In this document: positions 1 through 11,299 of the stretch, one piece after another
How the letters are laid out: each line of letters begins with the position of its first letter
Numbering within the stretch: position 1 is the first letter of the stretch
From: Icerya purchasi
Lineage: Eukaryota; Arthropoda; Insecta; Hemiptera; Monophlebidae
Direction of reading: 5' to 3'
Assembly (NCBI GenBank): GCA_039619475.1
Contig: CM077116.1
Span: 456,567,576 to 456,631,575, forward strand
Length of the DNA stretch: 64,000 bases
Notes under the pieces: generated by a model
What the model saw: only the letters and a program-made list of their open reading frames with translations
The model's database searches: none
Told to the model about the DNA's origin: nothing
Made by a program: the position numbers and the translations under genes

Positions 1-1655
1 TTGCAAGATATATGCACATATATACGAAGTGGTCCCCAAAAAACAATCAGGCTTAACTTTAGGCGATTGTTTAGTATACAGATTCTAAGTAAATACTGCG
101 CCCACACTGTTGATAATACTTACCAATTGTATAACTTATTAAAATGTTTAACATACTTTCAAAGATTTCTGATAATTTTGATTATAATGATTTTTATTTA
201 TTTTTTAATATACTTATTCAGCGAAATCGATGATATCGCAGAAAGTCACCTTTACCGGTACGAAGAATCTTCTATACTGCCACCATAAATAAACACGTAA
301 TGATTTGTTCTACAGATTCGAAATTTTCCTGCTTATGCGTGTACATTATTTTTACAATTTAAGACGTCAGGGGTATAAGATTTTCTATAAAAATCTATTT
401 AAGAAAATAACGGCGTCATTTATTCCAATTATTAAATAAGCTATTAAGGAAAAAGCGGTTGGTTCGCTCGATGTCATTAAAACATTTTCCATCGTCTTCG
501 ACGTTGCATGGCCATCACGAATAGGCGATTCTTTTCTACGCACCTACGATACACAAATTTACAATGCGAAAGCGATAAATGACAAGTATACCATTCTGAT
601 CTATCGTATTTCGAAATAATTACACTACAGCGTACTACCGTATGCATTAATTAAAAAATTATTACAGCAGTATCGGTCCGACTTCCAGCTAGATCGGATG
701 TACTATACCTGTTTTCCGTGTAATCTTATTAAGGCAACCTCTCTGGAACAAGTCTTGATTCGGATAACGTCATTAACGAAAAGAGGTCACCAACGAAATT
801 TCAGTTTAAAAAAGGAAAAAACGAAAGAAAAAAAAAATGACTGATCTTTAAAGGAGCTCTTTGCAAAACCATTTTTCTGATGTACACTTGAAATAGTATA
901 ACGATCGGGGTTCGAACTTTGCATACATATAATACGCACTTTTCTATTGTTAATAACGGACGTCTTTCTAGTTATCTCGCTTCTGGGCGTTCACAAGTTT
1001 TAGTTATATCATATATATATATATATACCAACTTTAGTATTTGCACGCATATAAACAATTACTTTATATATACTCTGTGCGTATTTTGCATATTTCAAGT
1101 TTGTTGTTTTTTTCCGTATTTTGCTCGTATTTCACATGTAATTTTGAAAGTTTCAACAATACTTATTTTCGTTTCATTTGGTAACTTCGTAGACAAGTAC
1201 ACTCAAAATGTATATTGAAAGCTGTCAGGGCAAAGGAACACTTTAATTTAAACACAGATACAAATTTCATTTAAAAAATAAAAAAATACCAAAGAGGGTT
1301 ATAAAAATATTCGCCTATTCGGTTTTATTAAAAAGAACTTTAAAGATTACAAAAGTTAACGTTGCAAACATTTATACGGAGGAAACCATGTGAAGGAATT
1401 GATAAAAAGGAAAAATCTACACTTCACTTTAAAATTCTCTGCAAATTAAAAAAGTCTGTCAATACACAATGGAGAGCCTCTTTTTTTTTAGGCATTATGT
1501 TCAGTTTGTTCACTATCTATGGTCGTGCAACAGCGATGTGATTACTTAGTTAATCATTTTGTTATAATAAATATGAATTTCATGCTGTGTAAAAGAAAAA
1601 TCTGTTTATAGTTATTAAAAAAAAAAACAAAAAAAAAACCTTCGTCTGCTATTCT
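1..1655. other. AT-rich flanking sequence, no gene recognised
   Basis: No convincing exon is visible. The open frames are short, AT-rich and carry no recognisable motif. The missing first exon of gene A should end in phase 1 next to a GT donor after a start and a hydrophobic stretch, and I could not find one here. It is probably upstream of the window. Confidence 0.5.
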
Positions 1656-1659
1656 TATA

Positions 1660-2475
1660 CCGAAGATAATTCGATGACCCGATAGAGAGAGCGCATTAAT
1701 ATGATCTCCACCATCTTCCTAAAGTGTATCTTCTATCTTCGCTTCCCAGATTCCTCTTCTCCTGATCAAACGGGAATTCTATACCGCTATCAGTTCCGTG
1801 TTTTCCTCTCATATAATTGTTTTCACTATTAGTTCGAAGAGATATTGCAACCTTCTTCATTCTAACTCTTTTCGTAATCTGTTCAACTTCCTTCTTTCTG
1901 TTGTATTCTTATAAATAAATAACAATTATTCTGAAATCTTCCGTTGTTTTCATTTCATCCGACTGTCTTTATCCTCATGTAAAAAATTCCCTTCCAGACT
2001 TTAGTCGAATATCTACCCTCCATCATTTTCCATCACGTCCTTCCATTTGTCAACCTAGTCTTCCATCTTAGCTTTGGTTTTACGACTTTCTGTCGCTTCG
2101 CCGCTCTTTGCTGTCATCTCCATTATTCGATTGCGGTTCAATCATTTTCTATTGTCTTCTTCTTGCTTTCGCTTTTGCTTAACACTTTTCCCAATTTGTC
2201 CTCTTCATCCAAGTGATGAAATCTTTTGCAATTCTAATCACGTATTTTTTGAGATTCACTATTCCGTGTATTCCTACTTGCTATCACTCAGGCTTCCTGC
2301 TGCTTTTTGCGCTTTATACATCTTATCTTGGCCTCTTCCCTATATTATTCCAGCTCTCCACGTATTCATGCTATCAATCTCTGACAGAATATCCAGATGA
2401 CTCTTTTCCTTCCATATTTCTCCTTTATTGTCGTTCTGACGACAAAAAAGAAAAAAAAAAAAAAACTTATTTCAT
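1660..2475 (+). mobile_element. LINE 3'-end fragment (RNase H-bearing non-LTR family)
   Basis: This pyrimidine-rich stretch ends in an A-rich tail near 2450-2466. A frame at about 2150-2400 resembles the C-terminal, cysteine/histidine-containing end of the same LINE family seen at 42050-42480. Both carry a CPLHP motif, then a D-x-F or D-H-x-F-F-E type motif, then a hydrophobic stretch ending near SDRI. It is 5'-truncated, as LINE copies usually are, and the frames are broken. It is probably dead. Confidence 0.6.
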
Positions 2476-2638
2476 TAATACTGCTTGAGTTAATTCAAAT
2501 GATTTTTAGATAATTTTGTACTTTTAAAGTTTTTCTTGACTGGATTAATATTTTTAAATTGATGGACGCAGTTGATATTCGACTGTTCGATAAATAATCG
2601 TTCTCAATAATTGAAAGCAACGAATTAATAAGTTGTAT

Positions 2639-2640
<2 letters not shown>

Positions 2641-2670
<30 letters not shown>
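2641..2670. repeat. (GA)15 microsatellite
   Basis: Fifteen uninterrupted AG dinucleotides. It lies about 600 bp upstream of the gene A exon. Confidence 0.95.
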
Positions 2671-2674
<4 letters not shown>

Positions 2675-3255
2675 ACAGAAAGAAAGAATTTCAAGATCTC
2701 CGATATTTTACCATAAATTGTGAAAACGAAATTTTAACAGTTTTTGGCGGATGTAGTGTGCACTTCTGAATTCTGTTACCCGGCCGAAGAGAAAAGCCTA
2801 TGTAGGCTTTCCCTTTATGGAATTTAAGCAGCGACATTATTTACCGTTTTACTGATCAATCGGTGAAAAGTAAATTTTTGCGGTTGTTTAAAGGTTCCAA
2901 ACGTGTCCTAATAAATTCGATAAATCAGAGACATAATAATTTTTTTTATAATTTCATTTTATTTTGGTTTAAAATCAGATTTAAAGGATAAATTACATTA
3001 AATTGTCTAGTTACTTCAGATAGGAATTTGCATTTAAAATCATAACAGCATGCTCTTTGGTTTGAAATTGAAAATAGCAGCGTATGCTTTGTATTAAAAT
3101 TTAACATATTACCGGCTCGTAGTGGAAGAAAATGTAACGGATTTTTCTTAACGATTACGTAATTCCTGAAACACGCGCAACGTCAAAAGACATATATATC
3201 CGTAATATTTTAACTTGTAGTCTCCTTTTGATATGATAATTACTTATGATTACAG

Positions 3256-6200
3256 GTGCGCTTGCGGTATTTTTCCTATTACTTGTCGACTGCATCCTGG
3301 CCGACGACGATAGTATTCATTTTGAAGAAAAAATTCCGTATAACAAAAATCACCTAAGTAGTAACGAAGAAGGCTACAACAGTGAAGCGAGATATGGCGG
3401 ATACCATAAATTTATAGGAAATCATTACTACAATAGATTACCACCTCCGCGAACGACCAGACAAACGATACCTCAACCACACCGTCAGCTGCCGGTCGGT
3501 GTAAATCCACCTCAGTTTGACTCGTCCTTGCAAGATTCATTACAAACCTTACAGCAGTTACAAGGCAGCTCTAGTTCTCAAACAGGATTTCAGTCCGGTG
3601 CTCAACAAGGCCTTTCAGGGCAACAGTTTCCTTTCGGCCAACAAGGTGGTCAGTCATTCGGTCAAGGTAGTCAGTCATCCGGACAGGGTGGTCAGTCATT
3701 CGGACAAGGTGGGCAATCGTTTGGACAAGGAGGTCAGTCTTTGGGACAAGGAAGTCAGCCATTCGGACAAGGTGGCCAATCATTCGGACAAGGAGGTCAA
3801 TCATTCGGACAAGGAGGTCAATCATTCGGACAAGGAGGTCAGCCATTCGGACAAGGAGGTCAGTCATTCGGCCAAGGAGGTCAGTCATTCGGCCAAGGAG
3901 GTCAGTCATTCGGCCAAGGAGGTCAATCATTTGGACAAGGTGGTCAGTCATTCGGACAAGGAGGTCAGTCATTCGGACAAGGAGGTCAGTCACTCGGACA
4001 AGGCGGCCAACCATTTGGACAAGGAGGTCAGCAGGGTTCTGGACAACAACTCGGCGTAACTACTCAGAGCCCACAAGAAGCTGCTTGTATCGCTCGTTGT
4101 AATTCCACTTCTCAGTATAATCCAGTTTGCGGATCCGACGGAGTCACTTACACTAATCCAAACAGACTAAGATGTGCTCAGAGCTGTGCGAGGAGTAAGT
4201 TAATTTGCAAATATTTTATATTATTATATGTTCGTTAATTACTCTACCCCTTAGTAATCATTCTGAGCGAATGAAAATTTCGTTAACTCCGTAAATTTCA
4301 CTCGTCATTTCTATCGTTGACGGAATAGGATTCGATGAAAAAAAAATACATTTCACCTGTGAAAAGGGTGTTGTGACTATTCAAAAATAGTCGTTTTATT
4401 AGCAAAAAATTGTGCGATTCAAACGTTGTTCAAAGTTTCATGTTTTATGAATTTTCTCGCAGAAGTAATTATAATTCTAATAACGCTATGTTCGAAATAC
4501 TGCACTGGAAAATCAAAAATACAACTGCATACAAGCGCAAAAGGAATATGTAAATAAATGAAAAAAAAAGGTTTTTCGGTCTAAAAAAAAATCATAAAAA
4601 CTGTATTCTAACTTTCTCTTCTTTGAGTAAATGCGGTCGCTTCGATTTTTAGTATACCAAAAGTGTAAACTATACATCTGAATGATAGTTATGGGTTAAA
4701 AATTTGTTTATTAAAGTAAGGATGCACTATAAGAGCTTTCTGGTTCTTAACGTTAGCTTTCTCTTCTAACCTGAGTTCTCTAAACATTATTATCTAAATT
4801 TATTTACCAATCGTTCCTTTATTCTTGGACTTTACCGAAATCGTGCTAACTGATGTTAAATCGATGCAGTTTATGAATAAATTGTAATTTTTACTAAAAT
4901 TATCGAAGGATGAAGGATAAAAAAAGAAAAAAAACATTACAGAATGTAAATTTTTTCTATTTTTAGAAAAGTAAACAAAACCATTATTTATACGGAAAGC
5001 TGTAAACATTGCCTCAAAATTCTTGACCTACCGTCCTAATTCTATCCTACCTTATTCCCTTTCATCACTTCTATCAAATGATTCACCTTCCGCACTAGGT
5101 CTTCTTCAGATCTCAGAAACATCGAATTTTTATAAAACGATTGAACATGTCTGACGTACTCCTAGCCGTAAGTGGAGAAATGGATTAGAAAAAATCAAGC
5201 ATACCTCTTACTTTTGGTTTAATCGGAACGTTTATTAAAATTGATTATTGATTAAAGTAAGTAAAGTAAATCCCATACCCTTTAGCAGGGTGTCGAGGGT
5301 TGAATCAAAACTCCTAAATATTTTATTTGATTCTGGAATTTTATTTGAACGTTGTTTACCCTTCAAAAGTTACAAAATAGTCACGGCAACGTAGCTAGAA
5401 GCGAAATCAAAGATGAATACAGATATTACGTGGCAATCGCCTACACTTCCACTTTCACTATGTATCTGACACAGTTCCTGCGCCAAATGACATTTTCATC
5501 GAAATTGCGATTATAAGGATATTTTTCAAGTCCACACACAAAGTATGAAAAACACCGCGTCCGGCATAGTCTGATATCACCGATGCATAGGCCGTTTTCT
5601 TTCCTAATCTTGTGTTTATTTTATTTTTAATTTTTCTGATGAATGTACTAAATAAAAGAACTTTTTTAACATCCACTGCGAAACAATTACTCCGTTCGAA
5701 GACTCAAGAACAATATGATAACAGTTTCCAGCTACATCGCTATATAAAGCCCTAATAGAATAATTTCGAAATTTCATCTCGATCATGTTGTCTTCGGTAT
5801 AATGAGTGCTTCGGTTTTGTTACTGTTAAACGATAAGCTAATAAAATTTATGAGATTTGTGATTTTCTAAACTTGATCATTTATAATTACGTTTTTTTTT
5901 TCTTTTTTAAATTTCTTCTTTTATTTCCACAATCTTCACTATGCCATTTTTATAGCTGGAAATTTCGGTTTGTTTGTGAAATTTTATTTTTATTTACAGG
6001 CAATACAGTGCCAGTGAAAAGAATCGGACCTGAAATCCTTGATTTTCATGGAAGTTTTTTTTTTAAATTAAAAATTTAGATTTTCTTAATAGAATAATGA
6101 GCAATTATAGTCAAATAAAGTTTCGGAGTTAAACTAAAAAGTATACACAATCTTAAATGATAGGTGTGAAACGGTTTTTTATACGTTTTATTTAAACTAC

Positions 6201-6290
6201 AAATAATTTGTTGCAGGTGTAGAAATTCAGTTTTACGGCATTTGCGTTACGACAACTACACAAGCTCCTCAATTTCGCCGTCGCCCCTAA
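3256..6290 (+). CDS. Gene A (5'-incomplete): secreted GGQSFGQ-repeat protein with one C-terminal Kazal domain
   Basis: Two exons, 3256-4194 and 6217-6290. The acceptor ACAG ends at 3255, the donor GTAAGT starts at 4195, the next acceptor TTGCAG ends at 6216, and TAA is at 6288-6290. Both junctions are phase 1. The frame opens with the hydrophobic end of a signal peptide (VFFLLLVDCILA, likely cleaved before DDD). Next come an acidic/Tyr-rich linker, a Pro/Arg stretch, a Gln/Ser-rich stretch, 18 copies of GGQSFGQ, and a Kazal domain with spacing C-x3-C-x9-C-x14-C-x3-C-x11-C that includes YNPVCGSDGVTY. The last cysteine is supplied only by the second exon, which supports the splice. The tail is Arg-rich (FRRRP). 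By the usual Kazal convention the P1 residue would be Ser (second residue after the second Cys). The start codon lies in an upstream exon not seen. An ATG at 3246 overlaps the acceptor and is probably not the real start. A role as extracellular protease inhibitor or structural protein is inferred from the fold. Confidence 0.85.
3645..4022 (+). repeat. 18 x 21-bp coding tandem repeat (GGQSFGQ)
   Basis: Eighteen consecutive 7-residue units stay in frame inside gene A. Most are GGQSFGQ; variants have S for G at position 2, P for S at position 4, or L or S for F at position 5. Synonymous differences between units show that it is not a recent perfect expansion. Because 21 is divisible by 3, both other-frame and antisense readings also stay open here; they are shadows. 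Confidence 0.95.
4195..6216 (+). other. Gene A intron, 2.0 kb
   Basis: Runs from GTAAGT to TTGCAG and is AT-rich. A pyrimidine-rich piece near 5030-5110 resembles LINE tail debris. No further exon was recognised in it. Confidence 0.7.
6217..6290 (+). CDS. Gene A terminal exon (last Kazal cysteine and stop)
   Basis: The 74-nt exon follows a TTGCAG acceptor. Joined in phase 1 to the previous exon it gives S-VEIQFYGICVTTTTQAPQF and then RRRP before TAA. The YGIC motif places the sixth cysteine 11 residues after the fifth, as expected for a Kazal domain. The exon is too short to stand out as an open frame. Confidence 0.85.
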
Positions 6291-7117
6291 TCGGACTTAG
6301 TTGAGAACGCTTTTATTGGAACACAACAATGCTCAATTCGGAAACGTTAATTATAGAAATATAAATATAATTTTTTTTTACTTTTTTGTAAGTTTCATTC
6401 GTGTGACCGATATTTTTAAATTTTTTTCGAACATTATCGATGGTGCCTTTTTTAATTTTGCTATCTAGTTATTTGTTTTCACGGAAATGTTGAAAAATAC
6501 CAGTTTATACTCTATACGAAATGATAAAATCATGATCTATCTTTCTTGATTTTAGCTTCGTTTAAGTTGTAGCAGCGGTAAAAATGTTTAACACGAACCT
6601 TTTTTTTTAAAGTTTCGTTTGCCACCTGGAAACATTTCCAAAAAAAAAGCATAATTTTATTTATTATCCTGCAAATGCTAAAATTCACTGCATCCGCTCC
6701 GTGATGAATTTATTGTGTTTTCCAAATCTATCGATTTCTAGTTAAAATAATAAAACGTATCTTCCTTATAAATAACAACACATTTAGTAACTCTGAAAAG
6801 TATAAAAAGAATATTTACTGTAAGAGAATTAAGTTAGCTGCTCTGAACTGATTACCGCTTACACTTGCAATGCTGCTACAGCCATATGTTGCCAATCGCT
6901 AAGATTAACCGGAACTTATTAAAATCGGGTAAATAATGATTCCAGGTCTGAACTCGCCTTGTTATGTGCGGATATAAAAACTTTCCAAGTAATAAAATAA
7001 ACTTCCAGAAAAGAAAAAAAAAAACAGTAAAGAAAATAAAAAACCATTGTCTAGTTTAAATCGATTAAACTAGACAATGTTTTCGAATCCCGTTATTGCA
7101 TGAAGAATTTCGAAAGA
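6291..7117. other. Gene A 3' flank
   Basis: The 3' untranslated and flanking region is AT-rich with no coding signal. An AATAAA-type hexamer occurs near 6748, so the transcript may end within the first 500 bp. A short perfect hairpin lies at 7045-7079. Confidence 0.5.
7045..7079. repeat. Perfect 14-bp inverted repeat, 7-nt loop
   Basis: CATTGTCTAGTTTA, then AATCGAT, then the exact reverse complement of the first arm. The loop itself contains ATCGAT. It lies 38 bp left of the hAT MITE target duplication. No function is known. Confidence 0.9.
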
Positions 7118-7125
7118 TGTGTACG

Positions 7126-7420
7126 CAAGGGCGTCGCCAACCGATGAGGCAAGGAGGGGCAAGATGAGTTGCCAGCCGCCAGGGGGGGGGGTGCAGATGA
7201 TAGAAAGAGGATATGAGTTATAGGAAAAATAAAATTTATAAGTTGTAAAGGCTTAATATTTTATTAAACAAGAATAAAATCTTAAGTAAAACGTAAGTTT
7301 TCCAAATTATCCATGATTACGCGCCTATGAATACTCATCAATGTCAGTTGATTAAAAAGTTTCAAGGCTCTAGGACGGGGGGCAGCTGCCTCTCCCTGCC
7401 CACGGCTGGCGACGTCCATG
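7126..7420 (+). mobile_element. hAT-type MITE, family 1 copy 1
   Basis: The 295-bp element is flanked by the 8-bp target duplication TGTGTACG (7118-7125 and 7421-7428). Its ends are CAAGGGCGTCGCC and GGCGACGTCCATG, which are near-perfect inverted repeats. It has G/C homopolymer runs near both ends and an AT-rich core around TAATATTTTATTAAACAAG. There is no coding capacity. Four more copies lie in this window. The 8-bp duplication fits the hAT superfamily. Confidence 0.88.
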
Positions 7421-7428
7421 TGTGTACG

Positions 7429-8200
7429 AATTCATCTATATTATCATCAGCAGTCTTCTGTCGGCTGGCAGATTCCTAGTACAGCGGTAAATCTTAGTCT
7501 TTCAGTAGACCTGCTTAAAATTTTAAAATATTTTAGCGACTTTCCGTTTTCTTTGACGCAATTAACAGTGGAAATTAATATTTATTTTAGAATACCAATT
7601 TTACTTATGTGCTAGAATTAAAAAGAAAACCTGAGCGAAAAATCAAATCAGTACCTCCATCTTGTTACATAGAAGCACATTGTGACATGGATATGTTTTT
7701 TGAGGTAGACACATTTCGTTTTAGTAAAAACATAGAACTCAAAATGTTGATTGCATGATTTCAAAAACTGATAGTTGATTACGATCAAACAAATACTCTT
7801 TTAAAAATTTAAATATGCACAAACACTGGAACACAAAGGTAAAACAAATATGTAAATAAACAATTGTTATTTCAACGTTTCACGTTTTAATTAACAACAG
7901 TTAAGTTGATATTGATATATTGAATATAAAAGCTTCAATCTAATAGTAATTCATAACCGCAATCTCTTGCAAAGTACATCCCATGTTTTACCCGTCGGTA
8001 TTGATTAAGGTCGTGTACAAATTGAGCATGCGATTTGAAGATCAACTCACTGCAGCACGGCAAATGTGGAAGTGTCCAAAACGAATGATGCATGCGTGTG
8101 TGCGTTTGTTTATCAGCAGCTGTTTGTTTAAATTGTATTTTTATTTTACAATTGCATAACTTTGATATTTTAATGTATATTAAAAGTGTTAAAAGATCAT
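7429..8200. other. Intergenic, no gene recognised
   Basis: AT-rich sequence with short frames of no recognisable content. No target duplication or terminal repeat was found. Confidence 0.4.
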
Positions 8201-8365
8201 TTATTTAGACCATCAGCTGGCGATGCCCTTGATAATTTTGTTTACAAATATCACAACTATATGGTTTTATTTGTGTAGTATTGCATAAATGTTTTATCCG
8301 GTTGGGTTTTCTTAAAGATTTTTCACTATGATAATCATTTTCACATACTTTACAAATGTATCCAT

Positions 8366-9990
8366 CAGTGACGTAGCGTGAATTTCAGAACTGAGGAACA
8401 CCGCAATCAAATATTTTTTTTACATAAAAATAAACATGCGTAAAATTCGCTTAAATACAGAACAGAAATAAAAATTAATCAAGAGGAACGAAATGTGTCA
8501 TTCTTTTGTAAATTAATTCGATTTTCCGATTCTTGTTTACGGAAGTGTCTATTACATTATCGCGAAAAGATGGTCGTTTCCTAATGTTTGATAATCCTTT
8601 TCAAAATCAAAAAAAAAAAAAAAAAAAAAAAAGGTAATAAAGATAGTCACTCTCGATCAAATACGTTTTTATTCGTTTCACTGCTGTGAACGATTTTTCT
8701 ACAGACGAAGTAGTTGCCGGAATTGTGGTTATTAAATGAGAAGGCTTGTACACACTTCTGGAAAAACATCTGTTAGATCCGACGCGGTCAATTATAAGAT
8801 GCATCGCAGTGTGTCTTCATATATGTTAAAATATTGAAAGTACACTTTTCAAACTTGCAAGATCGAAAAAGTTTCCGTAATTCTGTTTCAAATTTAAAAA
8901 GTCTTCTTCCAGAAAATTTTATTAAAAATTTTGTATTTAAGAGATTTTAAAATTTTAATTCTATTACATCATTAAACCTATTATTAGACATATTTGTTTG
9001 CGTAACATTGATCATTTTTAAAAATATCCTTTTTCATGATAGCTTTCTGCCGCCCCCAAAAACTGAATCAGGTCAAAACCACTTGCATTCTATACACTTT
9101 TTTTCTTGCTTAAATAGAAGTCAAGCCCAACAGAACAATTTTTTATCTTTTCACAACCGCATTACCATGGCATTGTTACCCATAAATTTGTTTGAAAATG
9201 CCAGTTAAATATTTCACATACAAAGAGAATTTTTGATAAATTATGGAAGAGAAAATTTCACATACCTTTTGATTTTGTAATCAAATTTTCCAAACTAGGC
9301 GTTGGTTTATCATTTTGAATAATATTAATTTTTTCTTGAAAATTTAATGAACTAAAACTAATCAGCGGAAGTTTTTCAGTACCACAATTTCGCATATAGC
9401 CTCAATTTCGACAGTGCATTTTAACGGACTGAAACATTATTAGTTGCGGCGGTGGAAATAAGATAAACGAGCCCATATAGCCTCTACTGTAATGATATTA
9501 CGGACTGAAAAGCGCGACCGATGATCACTTCCAGTTCCGCTGTTAGTAAACGATAACACAAAAAACGAACCGAAGAAAATGTACTGCAAACACCGCACTA
9601 CCCTATACTCGTACACACATATACTGACATGCATAAAAATCGCTCTGTTAATCGGTGTATGTGACCGTAAAGCGATTTGGCTCAGCGCTTCCAGACTGAA
9701 CACGCGCGCGCATTTTTTCTTCACCCCCGATGCATAATGCTCTGGAATCGCGCGGATGAAAATTTGCGTAAATTACATGATCTTGAAGCGAAACAACCCG
9801 GCGCTTTCAAATTGAATATGCGCGCGCAACTTTTTTTCTAGTAATTTTTAATTTTGGCACTTAAATTCAACAATGTACTTCATTTCCTTTTTGAGGCTCG
9901 TAGTCTTTTCGCAAATACTAAAAAACAATTTCATACTAATTTGTTAGAGGAAGCGGCGCTTCCATCGCTTCCATTGACGCTACGCCCCTG
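8366..9990. mobile_element. hAT transposon, degenerate, 1.6 kb
   Basis: Terminal inverted repeats are CAGTGACGTAGCG (left) and CGCTACGCCCCTG (right). A perfect 8-bp target duplication, GTATCCAT, lies at 8358-8365 and 9991-9998. The minus-strand frame at 8607-8804 keeps the hAT C-terminal dimerisation signature (TIPATTSSVEKSFTAVKRIK). The rest of the transposase is missing or decayed, so the copy is nonautonomous. A duplicated GCGCGC motif lies near 9700-9825. Confidence 0.9.
8607..8804 (-). pseudogene. hAT transposase C-terminal dimerisation fragment
   Basis: About 65 residues containing IPATTSSVEKSFTAVKRIKT, which matches the conserved hAT block in which a small-residue run is followed by E-x-S-F and a basic KRIK. 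This block dimerises the transposase in the nucleus. The frame runs into a poly-A tract (Phe run on the minus strand) and has no catalytic domain. It is a relic inside the element at 8366-9990. Confidence 0.75.
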
Positions 9991-10392
9991 GTATCCATTC
10001 ATATTACAAATCTAAATAATAAACAAAGCAATTTATTTAAGTAAACGTCTAGCCAAAAAACTTACATTCAGCGCAATAACAATACGTTATTAATTACAAA
10101 ATCAAACGGTAATACTTCTATCAATTATATAAACAACAAGGTGTCACTTAATTAGTTTTTCTTTCCTACTATTATTGCAAACAATAATCGAAGCATATAA
10201 AACACAGAAATCGCAAAAATAAAATGACGTAATAATTTTGTGACGTCAAGGATCCAAAAAGTGCCCCGTGAATCTTGTAAACGCGGACTCTCCTATTATG
10301 ACATGGGTTCCCAGCAAAACTATCCCCATTGACCGTAAGAAGGCAATCGCGGCACCCCATAATGGATGGTTAAGGTCATTTGAAGTTTTTAT

Positions 10393-10670
10393 AATGTCGC
10401 ACGCTTTTTTATTACTGTGTTATTGTTTTACGGTAATATATTTCATGTTGTTTATTTGTAAGTGTTAAAATGACCTATAATGGCACATTTTGTGAAAAAA
10501 CATTAATTGTATTAATTTAAAAGTCAATGATGCAAGTTATGAGTGCAATATGTGTGAAAAAAAGTTTTTTAGTAAATGTAATTTAAAACGGCATTTAATG
10601 AATTATAAAAATACAAAAACAAAAATTTGCTCAAATGAAACAAATTGTTTTTCTTTATTCCAGTTGAGTT
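10393..10670 (+). pseudogene. Second zinc-finger remnant, plus strand
   Basis: Around 10525-10640 the plus strand reads YECNMCEKKFFSKCNLKRHL, a C2H2 finger whose second histidine is replaced (MNYK follows). It lies in the opposite orientation to the finger remnant at 8200-8357. The upstream ATG at 10393 opens a hydrophobic stretch (MSHAFLLLCYCFT) ending in phase 1 at a GTAAGT donor (10457). It was considered as a signal-peptide exon for gene B and judged weaker than 24129-24237. Confidence 0.4.
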
Positions 10671-11250
10671 GTCAGCGTGACACATTAAGTGCTTATTATA
10701 AACTTAATGAAACTGATGAAAACCTACAGGTTTTTAAAAAAGTATTATAAAAAATCTGCTCCTCGTCTTTTTATAATAAAAAATCTAAAACATGCTTATT
10801 TCTATTAGAATTATATTATCTCCGACTCAATACTTCATTGGAAGGATGGGTTGGCTATTACGTGGTTAATAAATCTAAGGAAAAGAGGTCACAAGCACTG
10901 TTTATTGTTCTTGCCGGTACAGTGGGAAAAAAATAAAATAAAATAAACAAATAAAAAATAAAAAATTACATATTTCTTCAGAAGCAAGAAAAAACTGAAC
11001 TGCTTTCATTTTTGCATGGAATTTTTTTCTCTTTTAATTTTTACTTTACATTAGTTAAGATTTTTATGCATAAAAACATGTGTGTAACTATGATTACAAA
11101 TAAATCAATATGTGTTTAATTAATGAAAAGTTATTCTGTAAAATATTTTATAACGAAGTAACTGTTCAGTAATAACAAATCTTGGACATTACAAAATTAT
11201 AGTGCTTATTTTATACTAATTATTACAATTTTTGTTATAATCATTAATAA
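10671..11250. other. AT-rich spacer, no gene recognised
   Basis: Low-complexity A/T sequence with no motif or terminal repeats. Confidence 0.4.
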
Positions 11251-11299
11251 GTTGTTGGGAAAGTATTTTGGCCAAGTTCTAATGTATGTAACACCCACT

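Larger units (their letters stand above)
8200..10220 (-). pseudogene. C2H2 zinc-finger remnant split by a hAT insertion
   Basis: On the minus strand, 8357 down to about 8210 reads ICKVCENDYHSEKSLRK, and after a gap KPYSCDICKQNY. These are degenerate C2H2 finger halves with a finger-linker-like KPYSC. A hAT element (8366-9990) sits inside the sequence. Beyond its right target duplication the minus strand reads a short ICNMNG-like stretch just upstream of the fingers. There is no intact long frame. It may come from a dispersed zinc-finger gene family or from a transposon-borne gene. Confidence 0.45.

Noticed and set aside
903..925. GGGGTTCGAACTT as a tRNA or SINE B box
   Set aside because: No A box at the proper distance and no cloverleaf can be folded around it.
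3517..4059. Long alternative-frame and antisense frames (180 and 147 codons) across the gene A repeat
   Set aside because: A 21-bp repeat keeps all frames open if one unit lacks stops. The products are monotonous and lack motifs, whereas the chosen frame has a signal-peptide end and a Kazal domain.
10393..10456. MSHAFLLLCYCFT start with a phase-1 GTAAGT donor as gene B exon 1
   Set aside because: It is compatible in phase, but it sits in zinc-finger repeat debris 27 kb away. 24129-24237 gives a better signal-peptide end. Not excluded.
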